A stretch of 64,000 bases of DNA from Istiophorus platypterus. Its lineage: Eukaryota; Chordata; Actinopteri; Istiophoriformes; Istiophoridae. This document shows positions 27,101-38,100 of this stretch, piece by piece. Below the pieces are notes generated by a model, which saw only the letters and a program-made list of their open reading frames with translations, did not search any database and had not been told where the DNA came from. Position numbers and translations under genes: made by a program. Position 1 is the stretch's first letter. Every line of letters begins with the position of its first letter. Where the stretch lies: positions 26,540,501-26,604,500 of the forward strand of contig CM029118.1 in NCBI GenBank assembly GCA_016859345.1, in the 5' to 3' direction.

Positions 27101-28305
27101 AAAACATCTCAGTGACAAAGAAACACAGCTTTGCCATACAATTTTATCCCTTAACAGTCCAATCTCATGTTTACTTGAGACCGAGCCATGACAGGGTCAT
27201 GGTGATATTGGGCTACAAACCTACTGGGTGACACTGGGTTACAAACCCAATGTCACCATGGGTTCTTTTGGGTTGATTTACAGTGCTAGCTTTATATTAA
27301 TATGCCATTAAGTCATTATTCTTAATAGTTAACTACGTGCTACAAAGCTGCGTAGCATTAGTTAGTTTTGTTTACTTGTGGCAACGAGGCAGAGTGTGTA
27401 ATGTTTTAACACATCGTGCCGTAAAAGTTGTCTGAAATTGATGAAGACGGTAAAACAACGTTCATCTAATTGAAACAAAGCCATTTCTGCGGACCTGACA
27501 CTCTGTGTTCTAAACTCCACCAGTGGGCGTTGCCCAGTTAAAATGAACTCTGACGTCTTTTGACATGTCAGATGCCTCCACTCAGCATTGGCGTCAACAC
27601 AAACAGATTAACCAAGCCTGCTGTCAGTCTGGTATGGACCAGGCCAGCTCCACAGAATAAATCTCCATGGTAGCTTTTGTGCCACTGCTTTTGTGAAACT
27701 GAGGCATGCCTAAACTCAGCCAGGATATCTGGAAAATCCCAGCTTAATCTGCTAGGTAGGTTTTGTGAAATGGCCCTAAGGTCTTACCTCATCAAGTCCT
27801 CCACCTTGTCATCAACATCAATGTCCTCCTCACTGGCCTCAAAACCATAGCCTGGTGCGGTAACACTGCCGCTGACCACACCGAGAGGAAACCGGGGTGG
27901 GGATAGCTTCCCATTGCTGACAGCAACTAAACCATTCTGAGCTACTGCTGCCATGACGACAGGTGAGGTTACTGGAACTGGTAGGGGCATGGAGGTGGTG
28001 TCATAGTTGTTATTAGGTGACAGTGAGAGTTGGTTGTCCGGGAAACTTGTCTGAGTTGCAGTGGAAGTCATGGAGGAAGAGGCGGTGACAGTGCTGGAAG
28101 AAGATAAGGAAGATGAGGGAGGCATGTAGGAAGGTTTATGGGTCAACTTGCGTCCATGTTGGCGGTCCAGGTGGTCCAGGGTGTCCAGGGCATGGAGGAC
28201 CTCCACCTGGGTGATCCCCGTCCTCCGTAACCTCTGGAGGAGGTCAATCTGCTCGATGGTGAAACGAGGCTCCTCACACTGCTGGAACATCCTGGAGGAT
28301 ATCAT
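21408..28305 (-). CDS. hmbox1: Homeobox-containing protein 1 (HMBOX1/HOT1)
   Basis: In mammals this nuclear factor binds TTAGGG telomeric DNA and also acts as a transcriptional repressor. Coding exons in transcript order: 28305-27788, 25694-25609, 25484-25374, 24400-24244, 24097-24015, 23001-22906, 22400-22306, 21990-21907, 21737-21408. Phases agree and give about 519 residues; human is about 420. An N-terminal region (EEPRFTIEQIDLLQRLRR) is followed by a Ser/Thr-rich stretch, a POU-specific-like fold (about 173-238, ISQSRISHWLLQQGSDLS) and a long atypical homeodomain (about 273-350) split over three exons, with W336, F337 and N339 in WFANRR. The tail ends NDIKTETLEDD, like human. Two late exons add about 80 residues I do not know from the 420-aa form; they may be alternative. 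The start at 28305 (MISS) echoes human MLSS; 28290 is an alternative just after a possible acceptor. Confidence 0.93.
22872..22893. repeat. (CA)n tract just inside an HMBOX1 intron
   Basis: On the coding strand this is a TG repeat starting about 12 bases downstream of the GTAATG 5' splice site of the exon that encodes the homeodomain recognition helix (23001-22906). Confidence 0.9.
23320..23420 (+). mobile_element. 3' tail of a fish non-LTR retroelement
   Basis: The segment shows an AACCAGGTCTCTCTTG...AAAGAGAGACCTGG hairpin followed by GGTTCAATAAAGGTTAAATTA. This closely resembles a 3'-end module found on many fish retroelements: a hairpin with GGTCTCTCTTGTAAAAGAG, then a TTAAATAAA-type tail. 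A 24-bp unit is locally duplicated (23326-23344 and 23350-23368). The upstream body and family were not identified. It lies in an HMBOX1 intron. Confidence 0.55.
24112..24166. repeat. (CA)n tract in a 146-nt HMBOX1 intron
   Basis: A perfect CA repeat of about 27 units fills more than a third of the intron at 24243-24098. On the coding strand it is a TG run ending about 12 bases before the acceptor AG of the 83-bp homeobox exon 24097-24015, with a short TTTGTTTACACAG stretch between. Confidence 0.95.
26470..27776. mobile_element. Decayed DNA transposon with terminal inverted repeats
   Basis: The left end (GGGCTATTACACAAAA, then GCAGATT) and the reverse complement of the right end (GGGCCATTTCACAAAA, then GCAGATT) form imperfect terminal inverted repeats that extend to a shared CAGATA block. 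Flanking TGA (left) and TAA (right) would fit a TNA-type target site, as in PIF/Harbinger, but are not identical. On the minus strand, 27058-26934 contains HILLEAHKGVKHII and, in another frame, KELEKAWQTVVDRLN. These resemble the Myb/SANT-like protein that accompanies Harbinger transposases, broken by a frameshift. A 15-bp inverted repeat with one mismatch (27198-27212 and 27246-27260) lies inside. The whole element sits in an HMBOX1 intron. Confidence 0.5.
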
Positions 28306-29467
28306 AACGACGATATTAATAGCAAAGAAGGACTCTGCAAATTCATTAACGGCTGTAATTTAGTCTAATGGTTCACTAAAGTAGTCCCATTTTGCTGTTA
28401 GACCAACTACATTTTTGATTGAAATGTTGTTTTAGACAGCCTGACAACTTTAAGGAACACTACATGCTTCATGCTATGCAGCAAGATTTTTCTGCAAAAA
28501 AAAAAAAAAAAAAAGTGCAATCCAGCACATTTTACTGGTCTATAATTTTTACTTTTATGCAAGAAAAAAGTAAGGAAACGCTAATAATTATTCACAATAA
28601 AAGTAAAACTAATGTAGGTATAATTAATGGAAAACTGCCCCAAACAGTATTGATAAACAGTACTTTAAAAAGGTACCCTCTGACATTTTTGACCACTAGT
28701 ACGGAGCGATTTTCTTAGAGCAAGTCTTTCTTTTGTTTGCAGTGTGCAAAGAGGTGACCCGGCAAACAGCCTGATGTTTGTTAGCACTGAAGCATAAAAG
28801 AAATAACACACCAACAAAGACAGACAATGCTATCCAGATATGAAGCGCAATCTACCGGATAACATAATACTTTTATTACAATGGATATTTGTTCAACCCA
28901 AATAATCACACAATGTTACCAGATAATGTTATGGACCCAGCTCATTTTGTATTTTTATATTATATGTTTTTAAACCAAATATATGCCCACTCGAATGTGG
29001 CTTTTTTAGATTAACATGTTAAATCTTATCTATAGCTGTAATATGATACACCATGTATTCTTAAATGTTGACTAATTTTGTGTCTTTTCTAAAATAATAA
29101 TAGTCAATGAACTGAACAGAGAAAGTAGGTGAGCATAAGAAGAATTAAAAGATATGAGATGGCACATCTGTCTTGCTGCTTTTCTCTCTGATGCTGAGAA
29201 GAAAAACAGGCCACAGCAAAGAATGAAAGTCAGCAGACAGCTATACATGTCAGCATGTATATAGAGAGGAAGGGTGAGGTTGAGTGTTGTGTATGTGCAT
29301 GCGTCTTGGGAAAAATGCCAAGAAAAATTTACATTTCAGGCAGCCAAGCCCCATACTTTCCCTCTCTGCTGCAGAGGATGAGTCATGCTGTAGGTTGTTA
29401 CATAGTTAGACTGATACACAGGATCAATACAGGACAGCGAAATCATGGCAAAATGATTAAAAATTTT

Positions 29468-29891
29468 GAGGTACTCATAATTTACTTGAGTGTTTCCATT
29501 TTAAGCTACTTTATACTTTCCTTCTTCGACATTTCAGAGGCAAATATTACACTATCTGCTCCACTACGTTTATCTGATAGTTTTAGTTACTAATTAATTT
29601 TAAGATGACGATTTTACCCAACAGAAAAAATACATTTTGGCTTCTGACTTCTTACTAAAGCAGTTTTTAGTCTAGGCCATATTTCAGGTGTCTATGAGTT
29701 GTTAACAGCTCCATCAAATAGTTATTTTTCCCTCTAAACTTCACACGTGGCTACATTTCAATGAAAGTTCAAATTTAATCTATCGAATCTAGTGACGAAT
29801 AATTTCATATGTAATTGTAATAGACTTATTTTACATTGCTGTGCTGGTACTTTTACTTAAGTGAATGATCTCAATACTTCCTCCACCACTG
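29468..29891. repeat. Dispersed percomorph repeat
   Basis: The left part reads TTTACTTGAGTGTTTCCATT, AAGCTACTTTATACTT and CATTTCAGAGGCAAATATT. The right part reads GTACTTTTACTTAAGTGAA and AATACTTCCTCCACCACTG. I recognise both ends of a very abundant percomorph interspersed repeat; the centre is shortened and diverged. It lies in the long first intron of HMBOX1. Confidence 0.7.
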
Positions 29892-29920
29892 ATCTTACCA
29901 GAGACAGGGGAGACAGATGG

Positions 29921-29941
29921 TGCAGCAGCAGCAGCAGCAGT
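29921..29941. repeat. (CAG)n trinucleotide tract, about 6 units
   Basis: A short perfect CAG/GCA repeat in the HMBOX1 5' intron, 30 bp beyond the percomorph repeat. It is not in a coding exon. Confidence 0.85.
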
Positions 29942-30519
29942 GGCATGAAAAAGGCAAATCTGGTCAAAATTTATGTTACTCTGAACAGTTAAGTGAGTAG
30001 AAGATGAAATAAAGTTACAAGATGAAACATCCTTTTCAACATTCTAAGCAAGATTAGTGTATTATTTTATTTTTGTTTTGTAAAATTTTAGAGTGAAAAA
30101 AGGTAAAGGAGAACCATACAAATGTTTGGGCAACCCAAGAGATTAAAGCTCTCAGATCATTTTTACCAAAGTCTCATTCCTTAACTAGCTTGTTTGGGCT
30201 GTGGCTTGTCCAGAGTCGTTTTTTAGAAAGGCTGAGTGATATTTCAAAGCTTTCCATATACTGTAACTCCTCAATCAAACCGCTGTTTGCAAAGTTGAAA
30301 CTAAACTTTCTGGTTATCTGTTTTTTAAAGAAATGCAGCCACACTGACAACTGCTTTGACACGGTGTCAACTAGTTCAGAGCAAGTTCAGAGTAAAAGTT
30401 CATAATGATTGAATAGGTTAGCCCTAGCAGTTTCCATTAGGTTGGGCAAGTCCAAAGTTGTAAATGCTATGTGGGGCAGGGAGGGTTGTTGTGAAAACAA
30501 CTCAACCCTAACCAATGGC

Positions 30520-30804
30520 CTCTACTACAGGATAATGATCCCACACACACCAGAAAACCCACCATGAACAACCTCAAGAGGTGATAGATGAAGGTTTGGC
30601 ATCAAAGTCCCCCAACCTAAACGTCATTAAAAATCTGTGGATAGACCTTAAAAGAGCAGTGCACACAAGACAAATCTCATACAACTAGAAGTCTTTTGCA
30701 AGGAAGAATGGGTGAAAATCTGAGTTGAAATTCTACAAAAAGTGTTTACAAGCTGTGATACTTGCCAAAAGGGGGTGTTACTAAGTACTGACCATGCAGG
30801 GTGC
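30520..30804 (+). mobile_element. Tc1/mariner transposase relic, C-terminal part
   Basis: Conceptual translation gives QDNDPTHT (the block holding the second catalytic Asp of the DDE triad in Tc1 transposases). It then gives, in another frame, NVIKNLWIDLKRAVHTR, and finally a QAVILAKRGCY-like C-terminus. Stop codons (near 30575) and frameshifts break the frame, and the position of the catalytic Glu (PIENLW in the family) is Lys. It is a dead fragment without visible terminal repeats, in the HMBOX1 5' intron. Confidence 0.7.
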
Positions 30805-33059
30805 GTGTGTGTGTGTGTGTATAAAATATGTAATTTCATTCACGACTCTTGAAGCTAGTGTTATACCTACCGCAGGCGTAAGTATGTGAGGGTCGGCTAG
30901 GGTCCATGTGAAGTAAATTTCATAATCAGAGAGTGTACGCGGATGTCTGTGTACCTTCCAATTTGTTCTATCTGTGCCAGTCCACTACTGTGCACTACCA
31001 CTACGTTGCAAGGGCACCAACTGCACATGCACTCCCCCAAGCAAACTAGAAAGAAGTATAATAAGAACAATGCCTCCATGGTGTCCTCAGCTGTCCCTGT
31101 ATACGTCCACAAGGGAGTATAAATGAGGCCTTACAGTAGACTGCTGTATACAAAAAGCAACAGGTGATATTCTTTAAGCAGTCCGCCAGGTTTTCTACTA
31201 AAATCCAGTCTACCTACACTTCTTGACAAAACATGAGCCAGGAAAAATGTTTGACTTAGGGAGCGAAACGTGAAAAAGCCCATATCACTGTCACAAGATA
31301 GGTGGGGTCAAAACATGCTAACCTGCAAGTTATCTCGCTGCTTTGAATGTTTTTTTCTTGCTTGCTATTGTATGCAGAAGCTCCAGAACACATCCTACTG
31401 CCATGATGGCAGGGTGGAAAATTTCAGTAAAACCTGCCTCAAGGCAAAAACAATGCTATTTATCTGGAGAGCTATTTCTGCTGGCTACATTAGCAGGATA
31501 CCAGCCTTCCATCTAAAGATGTGACTACTGTAAGATGACACAGTGGCTTCTGAATGTACTATGACACCATGTGACTAGGAGGAGAACAGATCTTTTTCCT
31601 TCCTGTTCTGAGAAAAGAATCAGGCAAATTATTTATCATTCCCTAGTATACAAGAGTATATCTCCCCCCAAAATACATTTCGCCTCAACAACAATCATTT
31701 CAAGGAAGGAAACCAACTTTAAAATGCTGTATTTGCCTCAGTGGCTGTCAGATCAGTTTAAGTGCAAGCTTTCATTTTTACACATCTATTCGGAATTAGG
31801 ACCCAGCCACCTAAGTGGGTGATCGCTGAATTCAGCAAAGCCACAAAACAGCAACTTTCTGGCAGCTGCTCTCACTTTGGTAAAATGATAGCACTGGTAC
31901 AACAAGGACTAGGTTCTTGCCATACTTTATTAAAGTCGTCCAAATTTAATCTTGTAGTTGTTGTCATTATAAAAGGAGCAATGCTATCAAGTAAAATTAC
32001 CAGAACTTGTTTGGAGACTATAGAAAAAAAAATTAAGTTTTTAATGTATGTCAGCAGCTTTGGAAAGTGGTAAATGGCTTTAGCTGCAGTGATACTGTGA
32101 GAGTTTAGGATTTAGTGGACTGACAGCAAACCAGGAGTATGTGTAAATATGCAAGGCTGGTACAGAGGATGTGTGCAAGTAGGGACATAGGGACCAGCAA
32201 TCAAATAGTGCTGACTTGCACTGCTCAACTCCTTAAGAGATCTCTGCTGAGCAGCAACAGCAAAAAAGACTGAGTAAAAGAGTGTTGGCACATTTGAAAA
32301 CACATACACACAAACGCTGAGGCCACAACCAGTGCAATGCTTCAACAGCTTTACTCAAAAAGTAATATATTCTTCCAGCTTGCACAATCCTAGAGTGTCC
32401 TTTTGCAAGGCATTGGAGCTCTACCAGCTCCAGCTGTGCTGCTCTGTAGCTGAACTTGACCTCTGACCTCCCCCATGGAGCAGAGAGCCTCCCAACAGAA
32501 TCCCCCGAGGATTACACTGTAATATATCACGAAACTCTCCCACTGCCCAGGTTGAGGCACTGTGTCACCATCCGGTTTACCCCGTGGACCAAAATATGTT
32601 CATGATGGCTGAGCTCTGAGAAAGTCTAACATGTTAAAGATAAACAGTATTAATATTAATGAACCCAGTGACCTGAGATCCCTCACCAGACGTGGCATAA
32701 ACTCAATCCTGGTCGTGGACGTGCCAGCGGAGCATATAGACAAAAGTCATTCAATTATAGTGGGCAACTTTTTAACCGGAGCCCGAAATTCACCAAAAAT
32801 AATCCAAAAACAAACGAGAAAGGAAGAAGAGCAGCTGGTTCATGTGGCAGGAGACCACGTCGCGATAGTCCCGATCTAAACATAGCCCCGATGCACATCG
32901 TTCTCTTCTAACAATCAACTTTCACGTCGAATGACGTTGAGGAAAAGGGGATTTAATTTTGCCCTTCCTCAAGGAAAACAGACATTGGCGTTGTAGGGTG
33001 TCTCAAGACGTTTTCTCGATAATGTAGAACAACTCCTCATTTCGGCATATCTCTCGTAA

Positions 33060-33860
33060 ACTAAGCCTCCCCGGGCACATCGACACGGCTCGTTTTATTA
33101 CCGCTTCGTCTCTCGTTCTCCGTAATTATCACACACGACAAAAATACACCCTGTATCGCGGCGGCGCGCGTTGTGGACCAACTTGAAAAGTTGACATTGT
33201 GTTTGATTAAACCATTTTCGTCCACCGACGTTCATGCCGAATTACAGACCGTCTTTTTGTTGTCCAGACGGGACCGTTTGTACCAGTTTGGGCAGACTGA
33301 GCCGCGACCGCCGACCGAAATGCCGCAGCGCTGGCGAAATTTTAAGGAGTTTTCAGTTATCATCATACGGAGGAAAGGAAACGTATCGGGCTGGAAGGAC
33401 CGTTTGAAGGCAGCTGTAGTTGGAGCCGCAGGACCTAAGTTACCTTAATATCCCAGTCAAAGAGCCTCCACGGACGCTTATTCCACCATATATCTGTCGC
33501 CTTGGGCCGCCGGGACGCACGGACGCTGACAGTTTTCCCAAAATGTCTCCTCTGTTTCTAATTGGGTTGCAATCCGCCGTCAGACAGATTCGCCTTTTGT
33601 CCGGCAGACAGGCGCCATGTTGACACAATGACGCAAGGAACGACGGGTATCGCAGTTTACAGAACTTCGTGTACACACGGAGGTGCCACTTTATTGGGAA
33701 CACCTGGCCACAGCTGGCGGAGTCAACGCCGGACCCCCGCCGTCTCAGACCGCCCGCCCCCGGGAGGACCGGGTCCTCGGCCCCGGTGCCACAGAGGCGC
33801 TGACCCGGCTCTATGGAGGCTTTAGAGTCTCTGGAGGTCTGAGACATTTGGTGCGACCCA
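33060..33860 (-). promoter_or_regulatory. CpG-rich promoter and probable 5' non-coding exon of HMBOX1
   Basis: A GC- and CpG-rich block stands out from AT-rich surroundings. On the minus strand a good 5' splice site (ATTAAG|GTAACT) at 33444/33443 could end a first non-coding exon starting somewhere near 33.6-33.8 kb. It would splice to the first coding exon, which is preceded by acceptors at 28335 or 28292. The transcription start was not determined, and no TATA box was noted. Confidence 0.5.
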
Positions 33861-35018
33861 CACTTTTGTTTGGTTCTGTCTCAGTACAGTTCTAATGTGC
33901 ATCCTCAGAAACAACTTTTCGGTTATTTTGTTCCTACTCTTTTTATAAATCGCTAAAATAATTCCCTTTACTTATTTTTATATGTTAAATTTCAATCACA
34001 TTGTAAACATTTCACTGAGAGTTCTGTTTCACCAAATCAAAACTAAAAAAAAAAAAAAAATTCAAGTTAACATTTAACCTAATCATACTCTGTATCTCTC
34101 CCAAGTGCATTGTTCTCTACCCACTGACTTGCTTATCACTGGACGGCCAGAGGTGCCTGCTGTTGACCGTTGGATATTTAGTCAAGAGAAACCTCCCAAT
34201 CACTTTTTTTCTTGTTCTCTACTGACATGAAACAATGTCCCCGAGCGGAGCGTATTTCCTCACGGCAATCAGTGATTACACAATCAAAATGGCCTACTGT
34301 ACGTTACCTAAACATAATCTGCCAATTCACAAGCCAGGGTTATGTTTAGGTTTAGGGTTCTGTTTGACCTAATGTCGGAAAAATTTGGTGCTAACTTAAG
34401 TGTACGTATAGTAACACAGGAAACAAAACTATGGCCATTTACAGATCTGCCATACTCTTCTTCATTACATAAATCCTGCTGGTTTGCATTCTAGCCACCC
34501 GATCACTGCCTGATTTTGAAAACCAGCGGCGCAGCACGTGCTGAAAACCAAAACTATTATCAAGTATGTTAGTGTTAGTCAGTATGTGCATGATAAAACT
34601 ATTTCCCCCTTAGTCCTGTACACAATTTATAAAGCTTTGTTCCAGTTTTTATCCATCCTTAAAACTAACCTCAGGATGGTAAGCAGATAAGCACACATCT
34701 TTGTTATAACTCCCTGTATGGAAATTTTGATTTGAAAAAGGTGATGTAAGCAGAGCTCAGCCAAACTTACATAAAGATGCTGAATCTGCTGCATTAAGCC
34801 AAATTATAATCACGCCTGACCTCAGGATGCATACAATTTGTTCTCTCGCTTTGATAATTTGGTTGTTCATACATTATTCTATTTTGTCCTGGATGTTAAT
34901 TAACATAATTAAATCAAAAGGTATAACCCAAACTCCTATGAAGTATGTCCTTTCACATTTAAATCCTTTTGCAACATTTACAAAACATATCAACACAAGT
35001 GAAAAATTCTGACGTTAC
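33861..35018. other. Intergenic DNA between HMBOX1 promoter and TDP1 3' end
   Basis: AT-rich DNA without a supported gene. It contains a short A run (34046-34060) and a telomere-like TTTAGGTTTAGGGTTC at 34345-34360. Nothing else was recognised. Confidence 0.5.
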
Positions 35019-35024
35019 TTTATT
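35019..35024 (-). terminator. Polyadenylation signal of TDP1
   Basis: Plus-strand TTTATT reads AATAAA on the minus strand, about 160 bases downstream of the TDP1 stop. It is the first canonical hexamer after the stop and gives a compact 3' UTR. Confidence 0.6.
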
Positions 35025-35139
35025 TACTGGTACAAAACATGTCAGTCTACAGTATAAGATATAAAAATAAAAGTTACTGACAACTAATATCTGGACATAG
35101 TGTTGACAGTTAAAAAACACAGCAGTTTTATAGTAAGAG

Positions 35140-35181
<42 letters not shown>
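35140..35181. repeat. (TG)n tract abutting the TDP1 stop codon
   Basis: On the TDP1 transcript strand this is an AC repeat (one interruption, TTTG on the plus strand near 35150) that begins directly after the TGA at 35184-35182. CA-rich 3' UTR runs are typical hnRNP L targets; that link is inference. Confidence 0.9.
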
Positions 35182-35182
<1 letters not shown>

Positions 35183-38100
35183 CAGGAGGGAACCCAGATG
35201 TTGCCGTGTGTGTCGGGAGCTTGGCTGTACGGAATGTTCCAGACCCAAGGCTGATCTGAAAAAAGAGAAACAAGAGAAAAGGTCAGTAACATTAAAAGGA
35301 TACTGCATTCAATAAATGAAAGGGATATAACACTGGACAAAGTGGTAGCATTAGTACCTTGCATTGATTTGCTAGACAGAGTGGGATTGAAAGGCTATGC
35401 TTCATGAATAATTTATATTAAGTGTTTTGAGTTTAACCAATCATAAGTTGGGACTAATATTTTACTAAAATAAGCACTTGTTTCTTTACTAGAGTGACAA
35501 ACAAAAATTACCTATAGTGCATTTCACGATGAGAAAAGCAGACAGAAAGTGACTGTGAGATTTTCAGAAGTCCTTTAACCCTAGGTATTGCAACATACCA
35601 GTTTCTCTGGTAATTGAACTGTGGAGACCTGTAGTCAAGTATTGCAGATGAACTACTATTCAAGAATTAGTCAAATTTATACATATGCATGACTATCCAC
35701 ACTGATCAAAACACATGATATTACAAAACTAGCAGAGGCCCTGGGGGTTGCCCCAGAATGCCAGTGCTAAATAGCACTGTGGAACATGGATGTCCATCAT
35801 CAATTAGAAAACTTTTTACCACCACTTTTCAACCCAGCAAGGGCAGAGTGTATGATACTCAACAGATTTTGAGCAACACTGCTGATTAAGTCACAATAAC
35901 CCTGTCTTCATTGTTAAATCAAAAGTACAGTTCCATAAACTAAGGACCCAGTGACCTGTGTCAAAATTATCTTTAGGTCTTTCAGTTGCCCTGACTCCCC
36001 AGAAACTTTCAGCAAACACGGAAAGACAAAAAAACTCGTCATTGCCAGCTGAGTTGACAGGGTTGTGTTTATAACAAATTTTAGCCTGTGCTATGTTTAA
36101 CAATTGATTTGCTCTCTTAAACCTCTTTACTTTGAAGCTCTAGATTAAATGAGAGCTATGGTTTTACTATGAACTCAGTTGCTTTATGTTGTTGAGTTGA
36201 TCTAAGTGCCACTAGATGACACTGTAAGTGCAAATTAAGCTAAACCTGCAGCACAAGGTTTAACTGACTGTTGTGTTCAACAAAACTCTGAAAGTGAAAT
36301 TTAGGAACCAGGGAAATAATGATCTGCTTTACTACTAAGACACATTAGTAGGAAAAGCATCATTACAGATTAAGCTATATTTTGACAAGGGTTACAGCCC
36401 TGGAAGGACTCTTTCTAAACTGCAGTTAAGCTAGAGTCAAGGTGAGAGAGCAACAGACGCACTAAACAATCTGATATGTACATAAATATATACAGTAGAT
36501 CTCATACACAAAACCACACATATTCCTGTACCTTTAGGAGAATAGCATGTAGGGGGGAGGTCAAAAGGTACAGGAAAACCAGAAGAGGATGAGGAGACAG
36601 GAAATGGATTTTTGTCAACAGGGAAGGTCTTCATGTCCTGCAAGGAGACAATGATTGCACCAAATAAACATTTGACTATATGATTTAGAAACAAACATGA
36701 TTTAGAAACAAAACATATGATTTAGAAAACAGTATATTAGTAGGGAGAACTTAACAAAAGTTCTCCCTACTTGTTAATACTTTTTTTTCTACACTAACAT
36801 TCATTGGTTTTAACGCTGAAAACGTTTAGAAGTGTGTATGAGAAATTAGTTTTGTTTAAGCCATGTCAAACATAATTAAAATCACATTTACTGCAGGCAT
36901 AACCACTGCAGCAGTCAGACATTTTTAGCATAGAGCTACAGATGGTCCATGTGTGTTGCTCTTACAAAGGCAGAAGGCACATAGAGGACTCCCAGCTCAT
37001 ACGAACGAACCATTATCTGAGTGTTGTTCTTCTCCAGGGCACCCCATGCTGCTTTGGACAGGTTGGCACTGAAACACACATATAAAGAAGGTTTAGTACT
37101 AGTTCAGTGCATCTGTGTGATATGGAAAGGAGCATTTCAGCACGTATATAATATGAAATGATCACATCATGATCATTTTCAGTAGTGTGGGGAACACATC
37201 ACAGCCAAAAAAAATTAAACAGAATTGGCAGCAGGTTTGTCTGTCTCTGATTAAAGAACACTATAAATCACATATTCAAATAAGGTTACATTAATAATTT
37301 CACATATTAAAAAGTACAAATACAAACCTAGCGCACTAACCTTGTGACGAGGAACCAGGCAAGCTGATTGAAATCTGGTGACACCCTCATGTATGTCTTG
37401 ATGTGTGGCATGGCATGACTTCTTCCTGTTGTATTCGCCTTCCAGCGGCTACAGACACACGCACACACGCACACGAACATGCACAAACACACACAAACAT
37501 GGACACGCACACAAACATGCGCACACACTTAGCTACAGACAGCTATCATGTGATCTAACATAGTCAGTCTGTCATGCGGGAAGTCCACCAATTCGCTTTG
37601 TCATCTCAGTAGTGTTAAATGCACATTTCCCCACTAATACTAGTTGCCATAAAAAAAATTGCCTGTCAAATAAATTAGGTAGTTACCCAAGCCAAAAACA
37701 TTACTCATTAAAATCAGTTTATCTGAATCTTCTCAAATATATAAATTTCTTTATCTGGGATCAGGTTGACATTTCACTTGCCTAGACCTAAACCACCATC
37801 ACAACAACTTTCAAACATCACTTTTTTCTCTTAACCACTCGTTATGCATTTAGCCACTAGTAGAGCACAACCTCAGTGGTTCCCTTAGTATTGTGTCAGG
37901 AAAAATAAAGAAAAGACAGATAATTTGAGGGTGACAAGATGAGAAAAAAGTAAAGCAATAATAGCAGCCTACTGATGATTTAACTCCTACTTACTGAAAG
38001 TAGGAGTGGAGCCAGAGCTGTTTCTGAGCTGTTTGGATGCTGTAGGGAAGAGATCCTCCCGCTACAGGATGAAAAAGTTTGCGAATCACAACCAATACAA

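Noticed and set aside
29921..29941. CAG repeat as a polyglutamine-coding tract
   Set aside because: It lies in a deep intron next to a dispersed repeat; no exon or frame supports translation.
33440..33847. 135-codon minus-strand open frame in the CpG-rich block upstream of HMBOX1
   Set aside because: GC-rich DNA keeps frames open by chance. The translation matches no family I know, and a likely 5' splice site (33444/33443) falls at its end. It is better explained as promoter and 5' UTR.
37440..37530. CRISPR-like or tandem array suggested by spaced CA-rich units
   Set aside because: Units are irregular microsatellite DNA in a vertebrate intron, with no constant repeat and spacer lengths.
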